A stretch of DNA of 64,000 nt from Thalassotalea_A litorea. GTDB lineage: Bacteria; Pseudomonadota; Gammaproteobacteria; Enterobacterales; Alteromonadaceae. The stretch's first letter is position 1. Every line of letters begins with the position of its first letter. Of the stretch, positions 26,963 through 36,111 are shown one piece after another. A program made the translations under genes and the position numbers. The stretch is taken from contig NZ_JBHZSG010000015.1 of NCBI RefSeq assembly GCF_043642205.1, forward strand, positions 8,009-72,008, given 5' to 3'. The notes beneath the pieces were generated by a model. The model worked only from the letters and a program-made list of their open reading frames with translations. It did not search any database and had not been told where the DNA came from.

Positions 26963-28441
26963 TTAATGTGATTGTTTTAACGCCTTAAACATTTGTGTTT
27001 CAGGGGCATTGTCACGGTAGGTTAGTTTGGATACCAGGAAGCCAGCCAATAGGGCCAGAATAAACCCTGGGATCATTTCATACAGTGCAAAGATACCACC
27101 TAAATGCTTAAGCTCGCCCCAGATAATAACCACCAAGGCACCGGTTACGATCGAAGCCATTGCGCCAAATCGCGTATAATGTTGCCAATATAAAGCCAGA
27201 ATGATGGTTGGCCCAAATGCGCTGCCAAATCCAGCCCACGCATAGCTAACCAAGCCCAAAACCGTACTTTGTGGATTTAATGCGATGATAGTCGCTAAAA
27301 TGGCAATGGCCAATAAGGAAAACCTTGTTAACCACACTAATTGCGCTTCTGTAGCGGTTTTCTTACTGTATTTTTTGTAAAAATCTTCAACAATCACAGA
27401 TGAACAAACAATCAGTTGTGAATCGATAGTACTCATGATTGCCGATAAAATAGCGGCAATGATCACACCTGCGACCCAAGGATTGAGAATTGCTTTGGCC
27501 AGAAAAATAAATACCGTTTCACTGTTTTCCAGCGGACTTTCAGCATAATAAGCAATGCCAACTAATCCTACTGCCAGGGCGCCGATTAAAGATAATACCA
27601 TCCAAACCATGGCAATATTGCGCGATGTGGGGATATCTTCGACCGAACGAATGGCCATAAATCGTGACAATATATGGGGTTGACCAAAATAGCCAAGTCC
27701 CCAGGCCATCAAGGAAATAAAACCTATCCAGGAAAAGTTTGTAAACAACTCAGCATATTGCGGGTTTACGGCCATCAATGTTTGTTCGGTTTGCTGCCAA
27801 CCACCTAATTCCTGAATGGCCACGATAGGCAAAATAATCAGGGCAATTAACATTAAGCACCCTTGAAAAAAGTCGGTCCAACTGACCGCCAAAAAGCCGC
27901 CGAGAAAGGTATAGGAAACGATGATCACGGCACCGATGATTAACGCCTGTAAATAGTCCAGCCCAAACACCTTCTCAAACAAGATAGCACCACCAACCAG
28001 GCCAGAGGAAACGTAGAAAGTGAAGAAAACCAGAATTGTTACGGCAGATGCCAAACGTAAAACGCCAGATTTATCTTGAAAACGATTTTCGAAAAATTCG
28101 GGAATTGTCAGCGCATTGCCGGCTTTTTCGGTAAAACCCCGTAATCTTGGCGCGACAATAATCCAATTAAAGAATGCGCCGATCACCAGACCCACACCGA
28201 TCCAGATCTCACCGATGCCGGATAAGTAGATCGCGCCGGGCAGGCCCAGTAAAAGCCAGCCACTCATATCTGACGCGCCGACACTTAATGCGGTTACCGC
28301 CGGACCTAGTTGACGACCTCCAAGGATGTAGTCGCTTAACGTATTTGTTGCTTTGTAGGCAAAAAAGCCGATTAGCAAGGTCGTAAGAAGGTAACCGATA
28401 AAAGTTACAATTAAAGGAAGTTCCAATGTCATAGTTATCAT
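26963..28441 (-). CDS. putP: sodium/proline symporter
   Basis: 492 residues, sodium:solute symporter family with about 13 membrane segments. PutP hallmarks are SDYILGGRQLGPAVTALSVGASDMSGWLLLGLPGA near the N-terminus (given here as a region), the FGQPHILSRFMAIRS loop and SAIMSTIDSQLIVCSS. It imports proline with sodium. Start is uncertain: ATG 28441 or ATG 28432, neither with a clear Shine-Dalgarno. No putA is nearby. Confidence 0.92.
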   Translation of the reverse strand: MITMTLELPLIVTFIGYLLTTLLIGFFAYKATNTLSDYILGGRQLGPAVTALSVGASDMSGWLLLGLPGAIYLSGIGEIWIGVGLVIGAFFNWIIVAPRLRGFTEKAGNALTIPEFFENRFQDKSGVLRLASAVTILVFFTFYVSSGLVGGAILFEKVFGLDYLQALIIGAVIIVSYTFLGGFLAVSWTDFFQGCLMLIALIILPIVAIQELGGWQQTEQTLMAVNPQYAELFTNFSWIGFISLMAWGLGYFGQPHILSRFMAIRSVEDIPTSRNIAMVWMVLSLIGALAVGLVGIAYYAESPLENSETVFIFLAKAILNPWVAGVIIAAILSAIMSTIDSQLIVCSSVIVEDFYKKYSKKTATEAQLVWLTRFSLLAIAILATIIALNPQSTVLGLVSYAWAGFGSAFGPTIILALYWQHYTRFGAMASIVTGALVVIIWGELKHLGGIFALYEMIPGFILALLAGFLVSKLTYRDNAPETQMFKALKQSH

Positions 28442-28526
28442 TGTAGTGTTGGAATAATGCTTTGCATCCTAGCAAGTTAAAACAGTCTCTTCCAGAGCAA
28501 TTCGATGGATGGTATTTTTTGTGGCA

Positions 28527-28551
28527 TAAAAAAGCCTGACACAGTCAGGCG
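28527..28551 (-). terminator. rho-independent terminator of the sigma/anti-sigma operon
   Basis: Stem gcctgac/gtcaggc with loop aca, followed in the minus direction by a T run. It lies 33 bp beyond the anti-sigma stop and upstream of putP. Confidence 0.85.
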
Positions 28552-28584
28552 TTTTAAAGATGACAGTCGAATTTACATAACGCT

Positions 28585-29298
28585 TTAGATTGACCACTCG
28601 ATGGTTGCATCGATTTTTTGTTGCCATATGTCCAACGGTTCCCGTTTGTCGCCAAGAATGATCACTTCACCTTGCTGATATTCCTGACTGCGGCCGTGAA
28701 TGTTGCTGTCTGCGAATTGTTGAGTTTGCGCTAAATGCTGAGCTTTGGGGATCACAAAGACCGTAATGTTGTCGTATTTTCCTTCGATGACTAAATGCAC
28801 GCTATCCATGCCGTCAAAATAACAATCTTTTACTGCGACTATCTTGCCAATTTCACCATTGAAACTTGCATTTACATCACGCATTTTGTCATTCAATGAA
28901 ATGAGGTTGATACTACCATCGGCTTTATGGTCAAATTTACCTTCCTCGTGGTAGTAGTGCGCCAAAGAGTAGTCTGCAACCGACGTGTAAACCGGTGATG
29001 CATTAAAATAATTTACCCCCAAACCGACCATGAAGGCGACTGATGCGGCTACCGCTAAATGCCAGCGTTTTCGGCTGGATTGTTTGCGATGACTATCCAT
29101 CGTTTGTTTCAAAATCAGGTTATTGCGCAGATTTTCTGGCACGTCGACGTGCAACGCATTATCAATGCGCTTATTTAATTGCTGCATTTCCGCATAAAAC
29201 CGGGCATTTGCCGGGTTTTCTTTAATGCTCTTACGGATGTCGGAACCATTATCGGTAGGGTCAGCATAAAGCCGACGCCGAAATTCTAATTCATCCAT
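28585..29298 (-). CDS. DUF3379-type putative anti-sigma factor
   Basis: About 237 residues from the preferred ATG at 29298, which follows AAGGGG; a longer frame from 29337 has no site. Cytoplasmic N-terminus (MDELEFRRRLYADP) with the charged helical character of anti-sigma domains, one membrane segment at about 80-97 (LAVAASVAFMVGLGVNYF), then a periplasmic domain of about 140 residues. No zinc-binding H-x3-C-x2-C motif is present. It overlaps the ECF sigma gene, the standard layout for a sigma/anti-sigma pair. The signal it senses is unknown. Confidence 0.78.
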   Translation of the reverse strand: MDELEFRRRLYADPTDNGSDIRKSIKENPANARFYAEMQQLNKRIDNALHVDVPENLRNNLILKQTMDSHRKQSSRKRWHLAVAASVAFMVGLGVNYFNASPVYTSVADYSLAHYYHEEGKFDHKADGSINLISLNDKMRDVNASFNGEIGKIVAVKDCYFDGMDSVHLVIEGKYDNITVFVIPKAQHLAQTQQFADSNIHGRSQEYQQGEVIILGDKREPLDIWQQKIDATIEWSI

Positions 29299-29860
29299 TA
29301 TTACGCCCCTTAACTGTCTGTTCGGCTTCAATTGCATCTTTTAATTGATTCCGGGCACGGAATAACCGTGTCATTACCGTGTTTTTATTTAAATTCAGCA
29401 TGCTTGCGATTTCTTCACCACTAAAGCCGCCAATTACCTGAAGAACCAGTGGTTCCCGATAATCTGCCGGCAACCGGGCTATCTTTTCTCTTAACCAGTG
29501 ATCTTCCAACTGTTGTTCAGTACTGGTACTGATGTTATCAACAATGCTGGGCTCTTCGTATTCGGACATATCCAGTTGCTTACGTTCGAAACGACGAGCA
29601 TTCTCTCTGCGAAGAATGGTTATCAACCATGACTTGGCTGCCTTTTCATCTTTTAAAGAATCAAGGGCTCTCCAAGCTCTGAGGAATGTCTCCTGAACCA
29701 GGTCTTCTGCTACATGCTGGTCGTGTACTAGCCAGAAAGCGTAACGATATAAATCGGCATGCAACGCATTTACCAACGCTTCGTATCTTGTTTGTTTATT
29801 CGCCATATCTGTAGAGACCTGAGCGGGTGAAGATTTCTTTCGAAAAATTTTCTGGATCAT
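29291..29860 (-). CDS. ECF-type RNA polymerase sigma factor
   Basis: 189 residues. Region 2 is visible as LYRYAFWLVHDQHVAEDLVQ then ETFLRAW, and region 4 as LPADYREPLVLQVIGGFSGE with helix-turn-helix EEIASMLNLNKNTVMTRLFRARNQL split across it. No sigma regions 1 or 3, so it is a group 4 factor. The start may be internal (ATG 29806). Partner anti-sigma overlaps by 8 bp. Regulon cannot be read from the window. Confidence 0.9.
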   Translation of the reverse strand: MIQKIFRKKSSPAQVSTDMANKQTRYEALVNALHADLYRYAFWLVHDQHVAEDLVQETFLRAWRALDSLKDEKAAKSWLITILRRENARRFERKQLDMSEYEEPSIVDNISTSTEQQLEDHWLREKIARLPADYREPLVLQVIGGFSGEEIASMLNLNKNTVMTRLFRARNQLKDAIEAEQTVKGRNNG

Positions 29861-30029
29861 AGGGTTAGCACACTTTTAACTCTTCATTTACATTAAGGCG
29901 TAATCGTCCATAAAACGCAACAGACCCTAAGTAATACGTTGTAAACGTGCTTTTTGATCTGTGCGTTACCAAAAGTGGGCAAGGCCCTTTTAAGTCGTAA
30001 TTTTAACGCTGTAAAGAACCAAATTATCT

Positions 30030-31670
30030 TTATGGATTCATTTTCATCGGCATTTCCGATTTCGGTTTAGTTTTGTTCAAGTCCATGATTTTCTGAAGCA
30101 GTGCGTTACCTTTCCAGCTCGCGTCATTGTTGCCGAAATAACATCCCTGCAATTCATTTAACAAGGTTGCTAATGCCTGATCATTAAAAGCATTATTCAC
30201 TTGATTTATGCTGGTAATTTGTGGGTCGTCACAAACGATTGCTGCCCATTCAGGTAAAAGCGAGATTACCCTTTGTCCGTCATTGGCTTTACAGGCGGCC
30301 ATAAGTTGTAAATATGCCGTGTTTGACACTATCGTTGATGGTGAGAAATTCCCACCCGATTTCAATTTAAGCTTGCCACGTTTATGCAAAGTTGTCATCA
30401 GCCAGGCGAGGGCGGTTAGCATCCAGCCTGCGAGAAAGAACCACTGTAGCGTCGTTTGCTGCGGTTTAATTATCGGTACGGGTACACTCGTTTGCGATTG
30501 CGGTGGTATCGCTGCGTTGGCAGTGCCATCGATGGTGAATGTACGCTGTGGCAACGTCGCATACTGGACCTGATTGGTTTTGGTGTTCCACCAGGGAATT
30601 TGTACTTCAGGAATTGTGTAAGTACCAGGCTTGCTCGGCACAATGGCAAAATCCTGTACTTTCTGTGATATCAATAACCCGGATTGTACGTTGGACTGCG
30701 ACTGTTGTTGGTCTGGATAGACTTTTATCCCCTCAGGCACCCGAAAATTCACTTGTGGCAATTGCTCTTCAGATAAAGCTGCCGCCGTAATGGTAACCCG
30801 TCGGGTGATAGGCTCTCCTAGCGCAAAGCTATCCTCTTGAGGCCACTCATCTTCAATGGTTAAGATCTCGCTTGGTAGCCAGTCACCAACAAACTCTGCA
30901 GGTTTCGGTTTAACGTCAATCGCGATTTGTTTCCCTGAAACCCTGACCGGTTTTCCCTGATCAAAATTGGAAAATAAGGCACGACGCTGTCCAGAAACTA
31001 TCTCACCGGCAAAAACCGGTGTATGCAAGGTGAACTCGCCACTGGTAGTTGGTTTAATCGAATAAGAGCGCTCGATGGTACGATAGCGAATGCCATTGAT
31101 GATTTCCATCGACTCACTATCTTCACCGATTTGTTTAATTTCCGCTCCGGTCATTTTCGGCTCAGTTAATGTGCCGGTTTTTAACTCCTGAGCAAGGTGA
31201 AGTTTCACTTTTAGGGTAAATTGCTGTTGCACGTATACACGGGTATCGGATGCTTTGGCGCTAATAAAAACATCTTTGTTTTGCTTTGCCCGACTATCAT
31301 TTTCGGCAACAATTTCTACCTCTATTGGTTGAGAACTTGCCCCTTCAATAGTGAATGCCGGGATTGTATATTTACCTGGTTTTTGTGGCACCAGCACGGT
31401 TGTCCAACGTGTCATCCGCGTCGTTTTAAAGTTTACCATGCTGGTTTGGCTACTGACCGAAGTGCGGCCAACAATAAAGTCCTTGTTTAATGCCGACGGG
31501 TCAAATGCATCGGCGTCCATGGAATCATTGGCAACAACCGTTAGTACCAGTGATTCGTTAACCGTTGCAGGGTTTTTATCGATACTGGCGGTTAACGTGT
31601 CCAGAGCATAGCTTATCGGTGCCAGCAGACACATCATGACTACCCCAAGAATTGATTTTAGTTTTACCAC
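30030..31670 (-). CDS. batD: BatD family protein
   Basis: 546 residues. An N-terminal signal peptide (VKLKSILGVVMMCLLAPISYA) precedes several Ig-like beta domains with repeated P-x-K-P-G-x-Y-T-I-P motifs, characteristic of BatD. One membrane segment follows near residue 410 (FFLAGWMLTALAWLMTTL), then a cytoplasmic tail of about 120 residues. Last gene of the moxR-bat operon, overlapping the batB/TPR gene by 7 bp. Bat proteins are linked to aerotolerance and envelope stress in other bacteria; the exact role is not established. Confidence 0.85.
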   Translation of the reverse strand: MVKLKSILGVVMMCLLAPISYALDTLTASIDKNPATVNESLVLTVVANDSMDADAFDPSALNKDFIVGRTSVSSQTSMVNFKTTRMTRWTTVLVPQKPGKYTIPAFTIEGASSQPIEVEIVAENDSRAKQNKDVFISAKASDTRVYVQQQFTLKVKLHLAQELKTGTLTEPKMTGAEIKQIGEDSESMEIINGIRYRTIERSYSIKPTTSGEFTLHTPVFAGEIVSGQRRALFSNFDQGKPVRVSGKQIAIDVKPKPAEFVGDWLPSEILTIEDEWPQEDSFALGEPITRRVTITAAALSEEQLPQVNFRVPEGIKVYPDQQQSQSNVQSGLLISQKVQDFAIVPSKPGTYTIPEVQIPWWNTKTNQVQYATLPQRTFTIDGTANAAIPPQSQTSVPVPIIKPQQTTLQWFFLAGWMLTALAWLMTTLHKRGKLKLKSGGNFSPSTIVSNTAYLQLMAACKANDGQRVISLLPEWAAIVCDDPQITSINQVNNAFNDQALATLLNELQGCYFGNNDASWKGNALLQKIMDLNKTKPKSEMPMKMNP

Positions 31671-33610
31671 TTTTCTTTTACTCCGATACTGCTGCGGTTC
31701 TGACGACGTTTGCGATATTCAAGGCGCATTTTATTCCTGAGCAATAAGTTGGGATCATCCGTGACCTTTTTCAAAATTTGTTGATGCTTTTGTTGTTGCT
31801 CAAGTTCTTGCTCGGTTAGTTGTGCCTGAGATTCCTTTGCCTGTCCAGGTTGCTCTGATTCTTCTTGCTGCTCTTGTTGTTCAGTCTGATTGGCACCTTC
31901 CGGCTCTGGCTCTTTATGGTCGGATTCAGATTGTTCAGAATTTTGTTGGTCCCGGTTTTGTTGGTCCCGGTTTTGCTGGTCCTGGTTTTGTTGGTCCTGG
32001 TTTTGTTGGTCCTGATTTTGTTGGTTCTGGTTTTGCTGGTCCTGGTTTTGCTGGTCCTGGTTTTGCTGGTCCTGGTTTTGCTGGTCCTGGTTTTGTTGGT
32101 CCTGGTTTTGCTGGTCCTGGTTTTGTTGGTCCTGGTTTTGCTGGTCCTGGTTTTGCTGGTCCTGGTTTTGTTGGTCCTGATTTTGCTGGTCCTGATTTTG
32201 CTGGTCCTGGTTTTGCTGGTCCTGGTTTTGCTGGTCCTGCTGGTTTAGCAATTTTTCAACTAACGCCTTGTTCGCGATAGCATCCTGATGATTAGGAGCT
32301 TGTTGCAAAACGTTATCGTAAGCTTTTATCGCTTCTTCGAATCGCTGCATTTTAGCCAAAGTATTTGCACGGTTATACGTGGCATCCAAACCATCTAATT
32401 CATTAAAGGCCTGTAGTGCGTTTTCATAATCACCGGCTTTATATAAGGCTGACGCTTTCCATTCAGGTTGTTTAAATTGGGCTGCTGCCTGGTCAAAATC
32501 CTGTTGATTAAATTTATCCTGAGCCTGTTGGTCTTTGCGTTTCCATAAATCATCCCAGACGGATGCCTGTACAGGTGCAGAGGTAAGTAAAGATGCGCTC
32601 ATCAGCACTGGCACCATAACCGATAATAATACTCCTTTACGACAGTAAAATAGGATCAGGGGCAGCGCGGCGAGTAATAGGTAGGGGCCAAATTCCTGCC
32701 ATTGATCACCTTGCATTTCTTGCTGCTGATTTTCAGAAACCGCTAAAACATTCCCGGAACGGGTTAAATCATTGATATCTTCATCATCATTTCGAATGGT
32801 CTGGTAGTTACCGTCATTGCGTTCACTGATCTCCGCCAACATCCGTGCATTGAGTTTAGGGATAACAATATTACCGCCCCGATCGCGCATAAGTTCGCCA
32901 TTATCGAGTGTGATCGGTGCTCCTTGTTCGGTACCGACCCCAAGAATATTGATGCTATGCTCATGCTCGCGACCAAACTCGTTTACATCCTGTAATTCGT
33001 CACGGGTAATACCGTCGGTGAGCCAGTAAATATCGCCTTTTTGATAACCGGCGTTAATTAACATGTCATTGGCGAGCGTCAACGCGGGATACGGATTAGA
33101 GCCTAGCTCTGGCATGATTTGTGGTGACAGAGAAGGCAGCAGTAAGCGAATATTATTGATATCTTCGGTAAGTGGACTGATAACAAATGCATCACCGGCA
33201 TAGGCGATTAAACCGACATCACCATCGGCGACTTTCTCAAGGAGGTCCAGAGCTTTAAAACGTGCCCTGGTTAGTCGGTTAGGTTTGGTGTCTGTGGCCA
33301 GCATGGAAAATGACATGTCCATTACGATCACCGAAGCCTTGTCGGTTTGATAGACCGGTTGTGGCAGCTTCTGCCAGGTTGGACCGGCCAGAGCCAGAAT
33401 CATAAGTGTGCCTAATAGGAAAATGGGTAATAAGGCCAAAGGCTTTCCCGTTTCATTATTGGCTAACAGTACTTTGTTTAAATGTTTTGGGACAACACGC
33501 TGCCAGGCGGAATTGGCCAAACGCAATTTTTTTAGTTGCCAAACAATAAATAACAAGGCAAAAAATGCCAATAGCCAAAATGGTCGCAGAAAATGAAAGT
33601 TATCCAACAT
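31664..33610 (-). CDS. batB: BatB-BatC fusion: VWA domain, TPR repeats, Gln-Asn-Asp repeat tail
   Basis: About 648 residues from ATG 33610, chosen because GAGGAGAAAG lies just upstream. Two membrane segments near the N-terminus flank a short loop, then a VWA domain with MIDAS motif DMSFS and TDG. A third membrane segment near residue 320 precedes TPR motifs (YKAGDYENALQAFNEL, NRANTLAKMQRFEEAIKAYD). Next comes a run of about 20 QDQQN pentapeptides, then a charged C-terminus. This fuses the roles of BatB and BatC. The VWA domain likely forms complexes whose assembly depends on the MoxR ATPase. Confidence 0.85.
   Translation of the reverse strand: MLDNFHFLRPFWLLAFFALLFIVWQLKKLRLANSAWQRVVPKHLNKVLLANNETGKPLALLPIFLLGTLMILALAGPTWQKLPQPVYQTDKASVIVMDMSFSMLATDTKPNRLTRARFKALDLLEKVADGDVGLIAYAGDAFVISPLTEDINNIRLLLPSLSPQIMPELGSNPYPALTLANDMLINAGYQKGDIYWLTDGITRDELQDVNEFGREHEHSINILGVGTEQGAPITLDNGELMRDRGGNIVIPKLNARMLAEISERNDGNYQTIRNDDEDINDLTRSGNVLAVSENQQQEMQGDQWQEFGPYLLLAALPLILFYCRKGVLLSVMVPVLMSASLLTSAPVQASVWDDLWKRKDQQAQDKFNQQDFDQAAAQFKQPEWKASALYKAGDYENALQAFNELDGLDATYNRANTLAKMQRFEEAIKAYDNVLQQAPNHQDAIANKALVEKLLNQQDQQNQDQQNQDQQNQDQQNQDQQNQDQQNQDQQNQDQQNQDQQNQDQQNQDQQNQDQQNQDQQNQDQQNQNQQNQDQQNQDQQNQDQQNRDQQNRDQQNSEQSESDHKEPEPEGANQTEQQEQQEESEQPGQAKESQAQLTEQELEQQQKHQQILKKVTDDPNLLLRNKMRLEYRKRRQNRSSIGVKEKW
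31941..32240. repeat. 15-bp minisatellite inside the batB/TPR gene
   Basis: About 20 tandem copies of a 15-bp unit (ttttgctggtcctgg and close variants on the plus strand) encode QDQQN on the minus strand. Because the unit is a multiple of three, copy-number change keeps the frame. The plus-strand frames through it are artefacts. Confidence 0.95.
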
Positions 33611-34622
33611 GACTTTCTCCTCGCACATTATCACGTAATGATTGGTACAAACTGGTCAGCCAAGGCAGCACGCAAAGCGCAACTATGATAGCCATCAATA
33701 ATGCCAGTGGGTAATAATACAGGGCTGTCAGCGGGCGCATTTGCTGTTGCTCCTGTTCAACCGGTTCCAGTTGATCCAGCATTTCATAAATGTTACTCAT
33801 GGTGACACTGTCTGTTGCGCGAAAGTAGCTCCCCTGGGTTTGCTTGGCGATATGCTTTAAGCTGGTTTCATCCAGATCTCTGGATGGGTTTACTTTGCGA
33901 TTACCAAATAGCGATCGCTCCATCATAACTTCGGCGCCGATGCCTATGGTGTAAATCGTCACATTGTTAGCAACGGCCACTTCCAAAGCTTGCTCTGGGG
34001 AAACTTTGCCAGCGGTGTTTTGGCCATCGGTTAACAAAACCAATACCCGATTGGAGTCTTTTTTATTTAAAAAGCGCTTTACCGATAGTGCGATGGCATC
34101 ACCGATGGCGGTTTTTTGTCCTACCAGACCTATCACCGCTTCATCCAACATCTGTTTAACCGTTTGTCGGTCATAGGTCATAGGAGTTTGCATATAGGCA
34201 TCGTCAGCAAATAAAATTAAACCCAGTCGGTCTCCCTGGCGACGCTCAATGAACTCTCCTAGCAATTGTTTTAGCATAGCCAGACGGTTAACCTGACGGC
34301 CATTCAATTCCATATCTTCTATTTGCATACTGCCGGATAAATCAACTGCAATCATCATTTCCCGACTTTCGCTGGCAATAGGCGCGGGATCCCCAAGCCA
34401 TTGCGGGCGAGTAAGTGCCAATACAAACAGGCACCATAAAATAATGAAAACGGGTAAGGGGAGGTTACGATTATTAGCGATTAACGCATTCGAACGCACA
34501 GCTCCGAGTGTGAATGGCACTTTTAATGCGGCGTTAGATTGCGCGCGTGCAGGTAAAAACTTGGCCAATAGGAAAGGTAATGGCAAGCACAGAGCCAGCC
34601 AAGGCCAGGCAAATGTGATCAT
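33600..34622 (-). CDS. batA: BatA-like VWA-domain membrane protein
   Basis: 340 residues. Membrane segments lie at about 5-22, 55-75 and 305-325. The VWA domain between them has a complete MIDAS: DLSGSM, a Thr in the MTYDR loop and LTDGQN. This is the BatA layout. It overlaps DUF4381 by 4 bp and batB by 11 bp, so the whole operon is translationally coupled. Confidence 0.88.
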   Translation of the reverse strand: MITFAWPWLALCLPLPFLLAKFLPARAQSNAALKVPFTLGAVRSNALIANNRNLPLPVFIILWCLFVLALTRPQWLGDPAPIASESREMMIAVDLSGSMQIEDMELNGRQVNRLAMLKQLLGEFIERRQGDRLGLILFADDAYMQTPMTYDRQTVKQMLDEAVIGLVGQKTAIGDAIALSVKRFLNKKDSNRVLVLLTDGQNTAGKVSPEQALEVAVANNVTIYTIGIGAEVMMERSLFGNRKVNPSRDLDETSLKHIAKQTQGSYFRATDSVTMSNIYEMLDQLEPVEQEQQQMRPLTALYYYPLALLMAIIVALCVLPWLTSLYQSLRDNVRGESHVG

Positions 34623-35107
34623 GACTTACCTCCGCGTGTTGCATCTTCATTCCGGTTTGGCAGTTGTACATGCTGACACCATAAGATAGCGGCTTTGTGC
34701 ATTTCCGGCGCATAGATATCGTGTTGATTTTTTCGATAATGATCAACAATGGCGTTTTGCGCTAATACTTTGAATTTTGGTTGGGTATCGGTTGGCAACT
34801 TGGTTAAAAAGAAACGTAACAATGTTTCTCCATGCAGTTTGGCGACCTGTTGTCGTTCAAAATAATGCAGGCATATCCATTTTAAGGTATTGAGAGTTTG
34901 CTCGCTGCTCAATGAATCGTTGCCTGACAGGAACTTTAAGCCTTGATTTTTCACCCGCAAATAACGCAACTGCTGGCGCCAGCGATTCGCAACGTAGACG
35001 ATTAGGCCAATAATAATGGCAATGATGATCCACCAACCTGGCGCAAGTGGCCAGATGGAAATCGCGTCAGGTAAATGGATATCCTTCAATTCTGCTAAGG
35101 GATCCAC
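34619..35107 (-). CDS. DUF4381 membrane protein
   Basis: 162 residues with one membrane segment at about 24-43 (GWWIIIAIIIGLIVYVANRW) preceded by the family motif LKDIHLPDAISIWPLAPGWW. The C-terminal domain is helical and cytoplasmic. Function unknown, but DUF4381 proteins regularly sit between DUF58 and BatA in gammaproteobacterial moxR operons, exactly as here. Confidence 0.82.
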   Translation of the reverse strand: MDPLAELKDIHLPDAISIWPLAPGWWIIIAIIIGLIVYVANRWRQQLRYLRVKNQGLKFLSGNDSLSSEQTLNTLKWICLHYFERQQVAKLHGETLLRFFLTKLPTDTQPKFKVLAQNAIVDHYRKNQHDIYAPEMHKAAILWCQHVQLPNRNEDATRGGKS

Positions 35108-36081
35108 GATGCAACTCCTGATTTTAATTGTTGTTCGATACTTTCTCCGGCTGAAAATGACAAACAGCGAGCACCGGCTTTTCGGAATAACCCCTGCAAT
35201 TGCTCAACTCTATTATCGGCCTGCAGTTGGTATCTTCTGGCGGTTTTTTTATCACCAAGGGTCAGTTGTAATTGCTCCTTACCATTGGTCAACGCTACCG
35301 AGGTTTTTTGAGGAAAGCTCGGGAGCTCAAGCTCCATTGGGTCATGAATATGGCAAATTACCAGTTCACAATGGCGGCTTATTTGGTTTAACGGCTTAAT
35401 TGCCTGTTCGTCGAAATGGTAGCCATCGGTAATGAGATAGACCAAGGCACCGGGTTTGGCGATTTGTTTTAAGCGCAAACAATTATCGTAGAAATATTGG
35501 TTGTCGGTATTTTCCCTGGTTTGTACCTTGTGCAATTCTTCCAATGCATGAAGATAATGCAGCACTCCTTTTTGTCTGCTTTTGGGTTTTAGCTCCATGT
35601 GCTGACGTTGGTTAAATACTAAACCTCCTAACCGGTCACCACGTTTGCTGGTATGCCAGGCAAGCAAAGATGCGACATGGGCAGCTTGCACCGATTTAAA
35701 CAACAACCGCGAACCAAAATACATAGAGTTTCCGAAATCTGTCGCGATCAGCACTGGCCGTTCTACTTCTTCGCGAAATAGCTTGGTATGGGTTTTTCCG
35801 GTTCGGGCGGTTACGCGCCAGTCGATAGCCCGGATGTCGTCACCATTTTGATAATGCCGTACTTCGTCAAATTCCATGCCGCGGCCTTTGGTACGAGCCA
35901 GGTAATTGCCGGCTAGCTGGCCATGCAGTGCTTTCTTCGGCGCCAGATCAATGAGCGATACCTTGCCCTGATAAAACAGCAGCTCATTAATCGAAAGGTG
36001 CACACCGTCGCTGGCAAGAATCGCCAGTTGACGGTCGATATCGGCATGGTTCAGGGGATCAGTTGCCTTGTTAAACCACAT
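35095..36081 (-). CDS. DUF58 domain protein
   Basis: 328 residues. The DUF58 signature is visible: GRGMEFDEVRHYQNGDDIRA then IDWRVTARTGKTHTKLFREE, followed by a VWA-like fold (VLIATDFGNSMYFG) whose MIDAS is degenerate. DUF58 proteins accompany MoxR ATPases. Overlaps DUF4381 by 13 bp and lies 30-odd bp after moxR. Confidence 0.87.
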   Translation of the reverse strand: MWFNKATDPLNHADIDRQLAILASDGVHLSINELLFYQGKVSLIDLAPKKALHGQLAGNYLARTKGRGMEFDEVRHYQNGDDIRAIDWRVTARTGKTHTKLFREEVERPVLIATDFGNSMYFGSRLLFKSVQAAHVASLLAWHTSKRGDRLGGLVFNQRQHMELKPKSRQKGVLHYLHALEELHKVQTRENTDNQYFYDNCLRLKQIAKPGALVYLITDGYHFDEQAIKPLNQISRHCELVICHIHDPMELELPSFPQKTSVALTNGKEQLQLTLGDKKTARRYQLQADNRVEQLQGLFRKAGARCLSFSAGESIEQQLKSGVASWIP

Positions 36082-36111
36082 TAATTATTCACCATTTTCC
36101 CTATAATTGGA

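Noticed and set aside
31822..32280. Plus-strand frames of 127-152 codons made of G-P-G-F/V or L-V-L repeats
   Set aside because: They are the antisense reading of the QDQQN minisatellite inside the batB/TPR gene, with no ribosome site and no independent support.
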